From Pseudomonas sp. (lineage in GTDB: Bacteria; Pseudomonadota; Gammaproteobacteria; Pseudomonadales; Pseudomonadaceae): a stretch of DNA of 20,470 nt. Positions 8,861-15,772 of this stretch are shown one piece after another; the stretch's first letter is position 1, and each line of letters opens with the position of its first letter. A program made the position numbers and the translations under genes. Under the pieces are notes generated by a model. That model ran no database searches, was not told the DNA's origin, and worked only from the letters and a program-made list of their open reading frames with translations. The DNA is taken from positions 1-20,470 of the forward strand of contig NZ_JASLGE010000036.1 of the NCBI RefSeq assembly GCF_030150285.1, read 5' to 3'.

Positions 8861-9364
8861 TTAATGACCTTCTTGAGACCCCAACGCGGCTAACTCGGTG
8901 CGCAATTCATCACTCAACGCATCGTCCTTGAGAATGCGCTCCAACTCATGCCGAAACGTTGCGTTATCCAACAAGTTCGATTTGAGGTCGCGCAACAAAT
9001 TTCGCATTGCCAGCAAGGCACGTAACTGCGGAATTTGTCGTACCACCTGCTCTGGCTCGAAGTCTTTAATTCTGGCGAACGTCAACTCGATGGAGGTGTC
9101 GCCCCCCTCACCCATCAACGTATTTTCCACCGCCAACTTCACACTCGGCGAGAAATCACCCAGCACGCTGTCGAAGTTATTTTTATTGATACTGACTTTG
9201 CTTCGATCAGACAGCGAACGCTGTTCTCTGCCATTACTGTAGTCCCCCATCAGCATCAACTTCAGCGGTAATTCGACCTTTTTTTGCGCCCCCCCGGTGT
9301 GCAGATCAAGCTTGATATTGACCCGTGCCTTGGGCACTTCATTTTGAAAACTGTTTGACGTCAT
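8861..9364 (-). CDS. tssB: T6SS sheath small subunit TssB (VipA/ImpB)
   Basis: A 167-residue TssB, first gene of the operon. The pattern KARVNIKLDLHTGGAQKKVELPLKL split by LMLMGDYS, then SINKNNFDSVLG, the SPSVKLAVENTL block, and the helical LRALLAMRNLLRDLKSNL segment are typical of the sheath small subunit. It associates with TssC, and ClpV acts on the assembled sheath. The ATG at 9364 follows a strong AGGAGG ribosome binding site. Nothing on the same strand is found upstream except a 351-bp A+T-rich leader, so the operon promoter should lie there. Confidence 0.96.
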   Translation of the reverse strand: MTSNSFQNEVPKARVNIKLDLHTGGAQKKVELPLKLMLMGDYSNGREQRSLSDRSKVSINKNNFDSVLGDFSPSVKLAVENTLMGEGGDTSIELTFARIKDFEPEQVVRQIPQLRALLAMRNLLRDLKSNLLDNATFRHELERILKDDALSDELRTELAALGSQEGH

Positions 9365-9715
9365 AACGCCTCCTGACTCAATAAAAATACAAGACAGACA
9401 TTCACATCCGCAGCTGACACAACGACATATTCATCCACCACAGAAAACAGATTCCTTTTATATACCTCCAAAATTCTTACAGCATCCAGAGACCCTGAGC
9501 GAACATGACAATGAACTATCTCAAGCCGCGACTCCAGACCTGATATAAACTTTCAGAATATTCCGACAAGAATGCAGAGCCAGCTTACACATCAAGATAT
9601 TTTGTCATCCTGACTGGCAAATATGCCGTATTCGTCTTTACTGGTTTTAATCAAAAGCAGGTGGAAAAACTCATTAAGAAATCATCGACCCCAAGCGCAG
9701 GTTGCCCTAGACGGT
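9365..9715 (-). promoter_or_regulatory. Gene-free leader and promoter region of the T6SS operon, with repeated GGA motifs
   Basis: No gene is seen in this 351-bp stretch, which is clearly richer in A+T than its surroundings. Reading the minus strand toward tssB, seven GGA trinucleotides occur between 9535 and 9371 (TCC on the plus strand at 9533, 9485, 9467, 9453, 9434, 9407 and 9371), the last inside the AGGAGG ribosome binding site. GGA is the core of RsmA/CsrA sites, and Pseudomonas T6SSs are known to be controlled by Gac/Rsm. A weak sigma-70 candidate is listed separately. No sigma-54 promoter was found. Confidence 0.5.
9542..9569 (-). promoter_or_regulatory. Candidate sigma-70 promoter for the T6SS operon
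   Basis: On the minus strand, TTGTCG (9569-9564) and TATATC (9547-9542) are separated by 16 bases. Each hexamer matches its consensus at four of six positions. It would give a leader of about 170 bases spanning all seven GGA motifs. The match is modest and other weak combinations exist in the same A+T-rich stretch. Confidence 0.3.
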
Positions 9716-10066
9716 TCAATGTGGGCTGGTCGTGGGACGAACGACCATTTCACTCACATCCATATCGTCAGGCTGTTCGATCGCATAAGTGAGCGCTCGT
9801 GCAATGGCGTCTGCCTTGAGTGCCACACGACGGATCGCTTTCATGGCCTCGCGCGCGACATTATCGAAAATCGTGTCGGCCAGTTCAGACTCGACGACAT
9901 TCGGGTAAATCACGATGACCCGGAGCTAGTCCGTTTCCTGGCGCAGGCCATCCGAAATGGCCCTGACTGCGAACTTGGTCGCGCACAAGGTTGTCCAGAC
10001 GCTCGGTACGGCGGGCACCGAGTACCACATGGACACCTTTAGCGGCGATCAGCCTGGTCGACGCGT
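9716..10066 (-). pseudogene. Short-chain dehydrogenase/reductase (SDR) remnant
   Basis: Pieces of one SDR gene remain on the minus strand. From about 10066 one frame gives STRLIAAKGVHVVLGARRTERLDNL, the end of the first helix and second strand of the Rossmann fold; the glycine-rich GxxxGxG start is missing. It then jumps into another frame giving CATKFAVRAISDGLRQETD, the region just after the catalytic YxxxK. A TAG stop follows, then a further stretch containing IYPNVVESELADTIFDNVARE and a tail ending VVRPTTSPH. Roughly the central hundred residues, with the catalytic Ser, are deleted. With N-terminal loss, a central deletion, a frame change and a stop, it cannot make a working enzyme. It resembles SDRs often found divergent from AraC-type regulators. 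Confidence 0.8.
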
Positions 10067-10138
10067 GCAAAAAACCTGCGCAACGCTTGCCTATTGGTGT
10101 CGGTGTGCAGTCCCGTAAGGCAGATGCCCGAGCGGCAC

Positions 10139-10320
10139 TCAAGCCCCTCGAAAACCGCTGGGCGTTGCGCCCACTTCGCAACGAAATACCTGGGAGAAGT
10201 GGCTGAGCTTGAGTAACCGACCGCCAGCCAGACGTCGAGGATGTTCAGGCAGGTTTTGAGCAACAAATGCCGGACGCGAACCATGCGCAGCCGAATGAAG
10301 TATTGCGAAGATGCCAGCCC
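10139..10320 (-). pseudogene. AraC-family regulator remnant (C-terminal HTH only)
   Basis: Reading the minus strand from 10320, GLASSQYFIRLRMVRVRHLL leads into LKTCLNILDVWLAVGYSS. After a one-base deletion near 10208 the match continues in another frame as LSHFSQVFRCEVGATPSGFR, followed by a stop at 10139. Together these cover most of an AraC/XylS DNA-binding domain: the end of the first HTH, the linker helix and the second HTH with its FxxxxG-x-TPS-x-FR signature. The sensor domain is absent and the frame is broken. It differs in sequence from the plus-strand AraC remnant next to it, so the two are not one gene. Confidence 0.75.
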
Positions 10321-10334
10321 GACGCCCGGGTGGG

Positions 10335-10638
10335 GATTGGTTGAACAACCACTTTAATCAACCCTTGCGTATCGAAGATGCTCGCTCGAGTAGCCCATTT
10401 GGGCAGCTCGACGTTGCATCATCGTTTCAAGGTCGTCACCTCGATGAGCCCACTGCACTATCAGAAACATCTCCGCTGACAGGAGGCCCGCCGACTGAGG
10501 GTCGGCGAGGGGCTGGATGTCGCGGGTGCCTGTTATCGCGCGGGCTACATAAGCCCTTCGCCATTCAGCCGAGAATACAGCCGCCAGTTCGGCTGCCCGC
10601 CCTCCAAAGCTACCCGCCGTACTCGCCGACCTGCATGA
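10335..10638 (+). pseudogene. AraC-family regulator remnant (DNA-binding half), different type
   Basis: On the plus strand DWLNNHFNQPLRIED is followed, after a one-base insertion near 10380, by LARVAHLGSSTLHHRFKVVT and SMSPLHYQKHLR. There is then an in-frame TGA at 10477 where the family has leucine. The match continues QEARRLRVGEGLDVAGACYR, AGYISPSPFSREYSRQFGCP and PSKATRR to a stop at 10636. This is the two-HTH domain of the AraC group whose N-terminus is the AraC_N (PF06719) type; that N-terminal domain is missing. The group is often encoded divergently from an SDR, which fits the SDR remnant on the other side. It is non-functional by three lesions: truncation, frameshift and stop. Confidence 0.82.
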
Positions 10639-10713
10639 AGCTCCAATGGGTAGCCTATGCCTGATGCGGTTCTACTCGTCCCTTCAGGCAACTGCGCCCC
10701 TGCTAGCTAAACA

Positions 10714-11754
10714 CTATTTTTTCGCGGCCCATGAGTTGAAGCGTTGCTCCAATTGATCGCCATGATCTGCCCAGAAGGAGGCGCTGATAGCAACCTGGTT
10801 GACCAGGTTGGCTTCATCGGTTGGCAAATTGCTCCGGCGGTTCGCGTCGATCATAGAGACCGCCGCACGGTTGACCGGGCCGTAGGCAATTTGCTGGGCA
10901 TAGGCCTTTTGGGGCGCAGGCTGGAGAACGGATTGGATGAAGCGCAGGCCTTCTTCGCGATTTTTTGCGCCTTTGGGAATGGTGAACGCGTCCATGTCGT
11001 AGATTCCGCCATTCCACACAATCCGCAAATTGCTCTCATTTTGCACCGCAGCGATGCGCCCATTGTAGGCAGAGCTCATGACCACATCACCAGAGGCGAG
11101 GTATTGGGGCGGCTGGGCACCCGCCTCCCACCACTGAATGTAGGGCTTGAGTTGATCCAGCTTGGCGAATGCGCGATCTTGCCCCGCTTTGGTTTCAAGC
11201 ACCGAGTACACATCCTGAGGCAGGACCCCATCGGCCATTAACGCGAACTCCAGGGTGTACTTGGCCCCTTTGCGCAGGCCACGTTTGCCCGGGATTTTTT
11301 CAACATCCCAAAAGTCAGTCCAGCCTTGCGGTGCAGTTTTGAGTTTCTCTGCGTTATAGGCGAGCACGGTCGACCAAACAAAGAAACCAACACCACAGGT
11401 CTGTATGGCACCCTCCAATAGTTGCGGGGCTAATTTGGCAATCTCGGGATCTTCGCCAATAGGCTCCAGCATGCCTTCATCGCAAGCACGGACCAACTCA
11501 GGCATTTCCATTTCTACCACGTCCCAGGCAACGTTTTTCGTATCTACCTGCACCTTAACTTTCGCCATTTCGCCATTAAACTCATCGGCAATAATCTTCG
11601 TGCCTGTTGCTGCGGTGTAGGGCTCATAGAACGCTTTGACTTGAGCAGCCTTATTGGCACCGCCGTGTGAGACTACGGTCAAATCTGCGTTGGCATGCAT
11701 CGCAATAGCGGAACTGAAGACCAGAGTGAGCGAGTTTCTGAGGATTTTAGACAT
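10714..11754 (-). CDS. PotD-type ABC transporter periplasmic substrate-binding protein (Sec-exported)
   Basis: A 346-residue binding protein of the spermidine/putrescine (PotD, COG0687) type. The start is ATG 11754, chosen over the longer frame to 11946 because it has a GAGG ribosome binding site and begins directly with a signal peptide (MSKILRNSLTLVFSSAIAMHANA, probable cleavage before DLTVV, written here only to mark its extent of 23 residues). The mature protein shows LAYNAEKL, W-x-DFWDVEKIPGKRGLR, ALMADGV and the ASGDVVMSSAYNGR block typical of the family. It is last in the leftward group, 314 bp after the PucR gene, and has no permease of its own here. It is a clear paralogue of the plus-strand binding protein and may share its transporter. 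Substrate unknown; polyamine-like is inferred. Confidence 0.88.
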   Translation of the reverse strand: MSKILRNSLTLVFSSAIAMHANADLTVVSHGGANKAAQVKAFYEPYTAATGTKIIADEFNGEMAKVKVQVDTKNVAWDVVEMEMPELVRACDEGMLEPIGEDPEIAKLAPQLLEGAIQTCGVGFFVWSTVLAYNAEKLKTAPQGWTDFWDVEKIPGKRGLRKGAKYTLEFALMADGVLPQDVYSVLETKAGQDRAFAKLDQLKPYIQWWEAGAQPPQYLASGDVVMSSAYNGRIAAVQNESNLRIVWNGGIYDMDAFTIPKGAKNREEGLRFIQSVLQPAPQKAYAQQIAYGPVNRAAVSMIDANRRSNLPTDEANLVNQVAISASFWADHGDQLEQRFNSWAAKK

Positions 11755-12068
11755 TATTATTGCCTCGGTTGAACGTCGATAAGGTATGCGCTGGGGACGC
11801 TCAGGGTCGATGTCGCACTGCCCGCTGGCCCCCACGTACGTTTTAAAGTTTTTGCCTGGCTCGCCACAATCAGCCGTTCGCATAAATTGAACGAAGGGCT
11901 TCATACGTAAGCACGAATAAGGCTGCCCCCATCTTGCTGCGTTCATTTACAAGGATGGGCCGGGGGTCACAGCGTGGGTAAGCGCAGGCCGTTGTAACAG
12001 GCATAGTCGAGCGGCCATCATCCAGGCATGGATGGGCCGAAATAGAAGGATCGAGCCCGCCTTAGCCG
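11755..12068. other. Gene-free gap between pucR-type gene and binding-protein gene
   Basis: No coding sequence is supported here. The in-frame upstream extension of the binding protein (to 11946) lacks a ribosome binding site and family similarity. A stem-loop at 12012-12039 lies near the PucR-gene end. A promoter for the binding-protein gene probably lies here, because the gap is too long for simple coupling, but no convincing -35/-10 pair was found. Confidence 0.5.
12012..12039 (-). terminator. Stem-loop after the PucR-family gene
   Basis: CGGCC and CATCC on one arm pair with GGATG and GGCCG on the other around a six-base loop, with a two-base AT bulge, giving about ten pairs. It begins about 30 bases past the PucR stop codon on the minus strand. 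No U-run follows, so it is only a possible terminator or an RNA 3' end protector. Confidence 0.35.
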
Positions 12069-13562
12069 CTAGCGCAACGAGCCCGCATCAAGGTCATTCA
12101 CTGCAATACCCATACAGCGCAAGGCAATCCACAAGGCCACGACGCCCTCCGTGTCATCCAATAAACGCCCGGTGATCTCTTCAATTCGACGAATACGGTA
12201 GACCAATGTCTGCTTATGGACGTTTAACGCCTGTGCAGACCTTTGCCACGACCGATTTTGCTCCAGAAAAACCTTCAGGGTATGAATCAGTTGGCTGCCG
12301 TTCTGAGCATCGTAATCCGCCAGGCTACCAATCACTCGACGGTACATCCGGTTTGCCTGCTCCAGATCACTGGGCAACCAGAAGGCTTCATCCAGGGCAT
12401 TCACATAGTCGACTATGTTGCGCGAGGGCGTCGAATGCGCGAGCGCGAGGCGTGCCTCTCGCAGCGCCTCGGGTACTCTAAGGCCTGAACCAAGCACAGC
12501 ACTCACGCCGAGCGGGCATCCCAACACCGCTTGGAGCGATTCACAGGCGGCTGGATCAGCCAGCAAAATGACCAGTTCTTCACCGGCCTGTCGAGCCAGC
12601 ACCTTGATGTTTTGCCTGCCAAGCGCCTGCTGCCAGTTGTTCGGGGCCGCATGGTCTAACCGGGCTAGCACCAGGCGGGTAGAGCCTGGTGGGCAGCCCA
12701 GTTGCGCCAGACGTTCCAGCGCCGCTCGCTCGCTGAGCCTCACGCTGAGAAGATCATCGACCAGTTCAGAGCCCAGCCGCAGCATTCGCTCGTGCTCACT
12801 CTGAACACGCTCAAGCTCGATGGCCAATACGGAGGCGATATGGTGGAGGATGCCGTAATCCAGCAGTTGGCCTCCTGTCGCCAGGATGGCGCACTCCGGT
12901 AATGCAGGCAAAGCCATGATCAAGGCTTCGTGGTCACCGTCGTGGCAACGCGTCAGGTCATAGGTGAGCCGTGCACGTGAGCTAATCACCTCGCGCCATC
13001 GCCCGGGCATCGCCGCAAGCCCTTCTTGCCAAGGGCAAACGCTGCGGGTGTCAAAGAGGTAAAGCTCAGCGTTTACGTCTGCAGAAAGCCTGAGCAATAG
13101 ACCGTTCAATCCCAGGTGCCGTAATCCGATCCTGGCGCTCTCATAGAGCTTCACCACAGCACGGCGCCGTTGGTCTTCAGCTTTCTGCCCGGCGTCGACA
13201 ATGGCTCTTGTCACAGCGGAAAAAGGCACTGAGTAATGGGTCATCAAGACCGGAAAACCCAGCACCGAGGCCTGATCATTCAGACCTGTGAGGTCATCCG
13301 GGGCTTGCATGTTCTCACCGATCATCATGCCCGCGACGTTCGCATCGAATAGCCGCGTGACATAGGCACGCTGTTGCTCAGCGTCATGAGGGATACCGAT
13401 ACCCGTCGTCATCAGCAGGTCACCTTCCCCCAACCACTCACTGGGGTCGGCCAGTTCGCACACATGCGCCCAGCGCAAGCTTCGCTGTGCGCCCTGTGCA
13501 CCGGTCAGTAATCGTGTGCGCAGCGATGCGTTGTAGATGAGGTCCTGGATGCTGAGTGACAT
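12069..13562 (-). CDS. PucR-family transcriptional regulator
   Basis: A 497-residue regulator from ATG 13562. The N-terminal about 125 residues match the PucR ligand domain (PF07905): MSLSIQDLIYNASLRTRLLTG-type start, WAHVCELADPSEWLGEGDLL with MTTGIGIP, and an IGENMQAP-type segment. A middle region resembles the GGDEF-like domain of these regulators. The C-terminus carries the PucR-type HTH (PF13556), TLKVFLEQNRSWQRSAQALN followed by VHKQTLVYRIRRIEEITG. Such proteins usually activate nitrogen-compound catabolic genes next to them. The ATG lacks a clear ribosome binding site; a GTG at 13649 is possible but would put a 15-bp hairpin inside the coding region. It lies after the cupin gene on the same strand and probably controls the divergent operons. 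Confidence 0.9.
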   Translation of the reverse strand: MSLSIQDLIYNASLRTRLLTGAQGAQRSLRWAHVCELADPSEWLGEGDLLMTTGIGIPHDAEQQRAYVTRLFDANVAGMMIGENMQAPDDLTGLNDQASVLGFPVLMTHYSVPFSAVTRAIVDAGQKAEDQRRRAVVKLYESARIGLRHLGLNGLLLRLSADVNAELYLFDTRSVCPWQEGLAAMPGRWREVISSRARLTYDLTRCHDGDHEALIMALPALPECAILATGGQLLDYGILHHIASVLAIELERVQSEHERMLRLGSELVDDLLSVRLSERAALERLAQLGCPPGSTRLVLARLDHAAPNNWQQALGRQNIKVLARQAGEELVILLADPAACESLQAVLGCPLGVSAVLGSGLRVPEALREARLALAHSTPSRNIVDYVNALDEAFWLPSDLEQANRMYRRVIGSLADYDAQNGSQLIHTLKVFLEQNRSWQRSAQALNVHKQTLVYRIRRIEEITGRLLDDTEGVVALWIALRCMGIAVNDLDAGSLR

Positions 13563-13597
13563 GGTATTGGACTGCCGGGGTGGTGGGGATGAAACGC

Positions 13598-13636
13598 CCG
13601 GTGGCGTTGATGACTTATAGCCATCAACGCCACCGG
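13598..13636 (-). terminator. Perfect 15-bp inverted repeat between cupin and PucR genes
   Basis: CCGGTGGCGTTGATG and its exact complement CATCAACGCCACCGG flank a nine-base loop. It lies 36 bases upstream of the PucR ATG and 61 bases after the cupin stop. On the minus strand the stem is followed by GCGTTTCATC, a short T-run, so a weak intrinsic terminator for the oxidoreductase-cupin operon is plausible. The loop reads TATAAGT on that strand, similar to a -10 box, so the element may instead be a regulatory site in the PucR leader. The two roles cannot be separated from sequence. Confidence 0.6.
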
Positions 13637-13697
13637 ATTCGGCTGCCACCCTAGCAGCGACGCGTACAGGACGTCGAGCCAGAACCGTGCTTACGGG

Positions 13698-14045
13698 TCA
13701 GCCCACAATGAAGTAATGCTTGGTGACGGTCTCTTCGATGACCCAGACACCTGTTGTGTGGGGCGCAAAATAAACGGCGTCACCCGCCTGAAAATGGATG
13801 ACCTCGCCGTCATCCGGGGTAAAGGAACCCTTGCCGCTGATGAAATAACTGTACTCGGCCTGGAGCACCTGACGCCGCCAGGTCCCGGGTGTGCATTCCC
13901 ATACACCCAGTGAGAAGTGTGGATCTTCTACAGCTTGAGCAAGGGCCAGACGGGTGTGCGAAAGTTCATCACCCAAGGGCTGAGCGACGGGCGTCGGCGT
14001 TGAGAATTCAGTGTCCGCAGTAAGGCGTTTAAGGATCGGGGTCAT
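13698..14045 (-). CDS. Small cupin-domain protein (DUF861/Cupin_3 type)
   Basis: A 115-residue single-domain cupin from ATG 14045, which has an AAAGGAG ribosome binding site. LGVWECTPGTWRRQVLQAEY, SYFISGKGSFTPDDGE with IHFQAGDAVYFAPHTTGVW and VIEETVTKHYFIV match the Cupin_3 (PF05899) pattern also seen in ureidoglycine aminohydrolase-related proteins. The usual metal-binding histidine after the first glutamate is replaced (AEYSYF), so metal binding and catalysis are uncertain. It lies 19 bases after the FAD oxidoreductase, so the two form one operon. Small cupins of this group often sit beside amine-oxidising flavoenzymes, but their reaction is not established. It could be an accessory, binding or detoxifying protein. 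Confidence 0.87.
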   Translation of the reverse strand: MTPILKRLTADTEFSTPTPVAQPLGDELSHTRLALAQAVEDPHFSLGVWECTPGTWRRQVLQAEYSYFISGKGSFTPDDGEVIHFQAGDAVYFAPHTTGVWVIEETVTKHYFIVG

Positions 14046-14064
14046 GGTAGTAGCTCCTTTAAAG

Positions 14065-15471
14065 TCAGGCTTTGTCTTCAAGACCGGCAGGCGCAAGCCC
14101 TGCCAGCAAGCGGTCAATAGCACCAGGTCGGGCACCGCTCATCTCGGCGCGCTCCTTGCGAATGACGGCGTTTCGAACCAGGGTGCCCCCCAAATAGCGC
14201 AGAGGTTCTGGGGGAAAGGATTTGCAGGTGCGGCCCACCAGCGCGCAGGTGCTCCACTCGTCCCGCTGCCCCAGTGCGAGGCTGGCGAGGATGCGGCCAC
14301 CGAGACGGCTCGGGCCCACGCCGTTTCCGCTCCAGCCAATGCCGTAATGGATATTGGGGCTGGCAGCCAGCGACCCGAAAACCGGCAGGCTGTCGTAGGT
14401 GCGATCAATCGGGCCTGACCAGGCATGGGTCAATTGAGTCGATGCCAGCGTAGGATAAGTGCGACGCAAATCAGCCTCTGTCAGCTCGATACTTTCGGGG
14501 TGCTCACTGAAAGTGCTGTCGATCCGTGAGCCATACGCCAAAGCGCCAGTCCCCTTGCCAAAGGCAATGCGCCCGTCCCGGGTGGTGCGATAGTAGTCGA
14601 CCATCAGTTGCGAGTCGGTGATCGACTCCTGGCCTGTCCAGCCCATTTGCTTCAGCTTCTCGGGGATCGGCTCAGTGACCACGATGGAGCTGTTGACGGG
14701 GACAATAAGCCTGGAAAGCTCTGGAATCGAAGCCGCCCAGGCATTGCTGGCAAGCACGACAGAGGTGGCGTTGACCTGCCCCTGGGCCGAAGTCAGGCGT
14801 ACTGTTTTCCCTGGTTCGATACGGGTAACCGGCGTTTGTTCAAATAACCGAATCCCGGCCTTCATGGCGACTTCCCGCATGCCTCGCACCAGAGCCCCTG
14901 GCTGAACCGTCGCATTGCTACGCTCAAACACGCCCGCGAGGTGAACATCGGAACCGGTCGCCTTGGCCACCTCCTCGCTCGATACCCGCGTGAAGGGCTC
15001 GACGCCCAGGCGTGCACAGATGCCCAGTGTGCCGTTCCAGCTATCGATGTGGGCCGGGGTTGTTGCTGTCCAGAGCCAGCCCTTGCGGGCATAGTGCGCA
15101 TCGATTTGATGCTGCTGGCAAAACTCGCCCAGCTCGCCAATGGCGCGCTCGGCAGCGTGGGCCAGGAACAGGGCTTGCTCTTGGGTGCAGAAGCTCAACA
15201 GCGAGCCGATTTTCGGCCACCAGGACATCACAAATCCACCGTTACGCCCCGATGCCCCGCCCCCGCAGATGTCCTGCTCCAACACAACGACGTTGAGATC
15301 GGGGTCACGCTCTTTAAGCGTGAGCGCTGTCCACAACCCGACAAACCCACCGCCGATGATGGCAACGTCAGCGTTGAGCTCACCCTCAAGAGGCGATGTG
15401 GGCTGAAGGTTTTGCTCCAGGCTCTGCAACCAGTAGCTACGCGTCAAAGGGCGAGAAGAGGCCAGGCGCAT
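14065..15471 (-). CDS. FAD-dependent amine oxidoreductase (DAO family, PuuB/gamma-glutamylputrescine oxidase-like)
   Basis: A 468-residue flavoenzyme from ATG 15471, which has a GGAG ribosome binding site. The N-terminal FAD-binding fold shows ADVAIIGGGFVGLWTALTL (GxGxxG at 40-45), the ribose-binding Glu in VVVLEQ (65), and GGASGRNGGF (71-80), the motif seen in PuuB, PauB and OrdL-type oxidases. Further marks are YYRTTRDGRIAFGKG and, near the C-terminus, YGIGWSGNGVGPSRLGG for FAD. These enzymes oxidise primary or secondary amines, such as gamma-glutamylated putrescine, to aldehyde or imine. The first gene of the leftward operon, divergent from the FAD-linked dehydrogenase. Context with PotD-type transporters supports a polyamine-like substrate, but there is no glutamyl-polyamine ligase in the window, so the substrate is open. 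Confidence 0.9.
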   Translation of the reverse strand: MRLASSRPLTRSYWLQSLEQNLQPTSPLEGELNADVAIIGGGFVGLWTALTLKERDPDLNVVVLEQDICGGGASGRNGGFVMSWWPKIGSLLSFCTQEQALFLAHAAERAIGELGEFCQQHQIDAHYARKGWLWTATTPAHIDSWNGTLGICARLGVEPFTRVSSEEVAKATGSDVHLAGVFERSNATVQPGALVRGMREVAMKAGIRLFEQTPVTRIEPGKTVRLTSAQGQVNATSVVLASNAWAASIPELSRLIVPVNSSIVVTEPIPEKLKQMGWTGQESITDSQLMVDYYRTTRDGRIAFGKGTGALAYGSRIDSTFSEHPESIELTEADLRRTYPTLASTQLTHAWSGPIDRTYDSLPVFGSLAASPNIHYGIGWSGNGVGPSRLGGRILASLALGQRDEWSTCALVGRTCKSFPPEPLRYLGGTLVRNAVIRKERAEMSGARPGAIDRLLAGLAPAGLEDKA

Positions 15472-15639
15472 GGGAGTAACTCCAGTGTGTTGTTTCCCCC
15501 AGTGTCGCCCGCCCGCAAGCGCGCACCTATTGGGCAATCCTAAGAAGAGGGTCTGACACGTTCATATGATCGAACGAAGCCAGGCCGAAGGCGGCCGCTC
15601 AGACCGGCCAGGTCATCACCTCCATGGCCCGGTTCCTCA

Positions 15640-15655
15640 ATACGCCCAGGCGTAT
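15640..15655. promoter_or_regulatory. Candidate operator, perfect 7-2-7 palindrome
   Basis: ATACGCC-CA-GGCGTAT is a perfect 16-bp dyad centred about 52 bases upstream of the -35 box of the rightward promoter. This is a usual position for an activator dimer. The regulator is unknown; the PucR-family protein encoded nearby is the obvious candidate. Confidence 0.55.
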
Positions 15656-15698
15656 CTAAAAGCGACATGCCTAAAAACGACACATCTCTGAATCGCTA

Positions 15699-15728
15699 TT
15701 GCCAATGCAGGGACAGGCATTCTATTAT
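15699..15728 (+). promoter_or_regulatory. Sigma-70 promoter for the rightward operon
   Basis: TTGCCA (15699-15704) and TATTAT (15723-15728) are separated by 18 bases, predicting transcription start near 15735. AATGC and GCATT (15704-15708 and 15717-15721) form a small inverted repeat in the spacer. The palindrome at 15743-15759 would lie just downstream of the start. Confidence 0.5.
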
Positions 15729-15742
15729 TTTTGAAATTACAT

Positions 15743-15759
15743 TAATTGCATAGCAATTA
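15743..15759. promoter_or_regulatory. Candidate operator or leader hairpin, perfect 7-3-7 palindrome
   Basis: TAATTGC-ATA-GCAATTA is a perfect dyad between the predicted transcription start and the GGAG ribosome binding site (15762-15765) of the FAD-linked dehydrogenase. At about +8 to +24 it is well placed for a repressor that blocks transcription; in RNA the stem would lie next to the ribosome binding site. Confidence 0.55.
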
Positions 15760-15772
15760 CCGGAGTCAGCAG

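Larger units (their letters stand above)
15472..15772. promoter_or_regulatory. Divergent promoter region between the two oxidase operons
   Basis: This 301-bp gap separates the leftward amine oxidoreductase operon from the rightward dehydrogenase-transporter operon. It holds two perfect palindromes (15640-15655 and 15743-15759), a sigma-70 promoter for the rightward operon (15699-15728) and a minor GGCCG-AAGG-CGGCC dyad (15583-15596). No convincing leftward promoter was identified. It is the natural place for PucR-family control of both directions. Confidence 0.65.

Noticed and set aside
9541..9600. Possible sigma-54 promoter (TGGCTC region) upstream of tssB
   Set aside because: The GG and GC elements do not fall at the required -24/-12 spacing, so the match fails.
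9623..10042. Plus-strand open frame of 139 codons in the SDR remnant region
   Set aside because: The opposite strand carries recognisable SDR pieces; this frame has no family similarity and no ribosome binding site.
11755..11946. N-terminal extension of the minus-strand binding protein
   Set aside because: The extension has no ribosome binding site or export signal; ATG 11754 begins a signal peptide directly and has a GAGG site.
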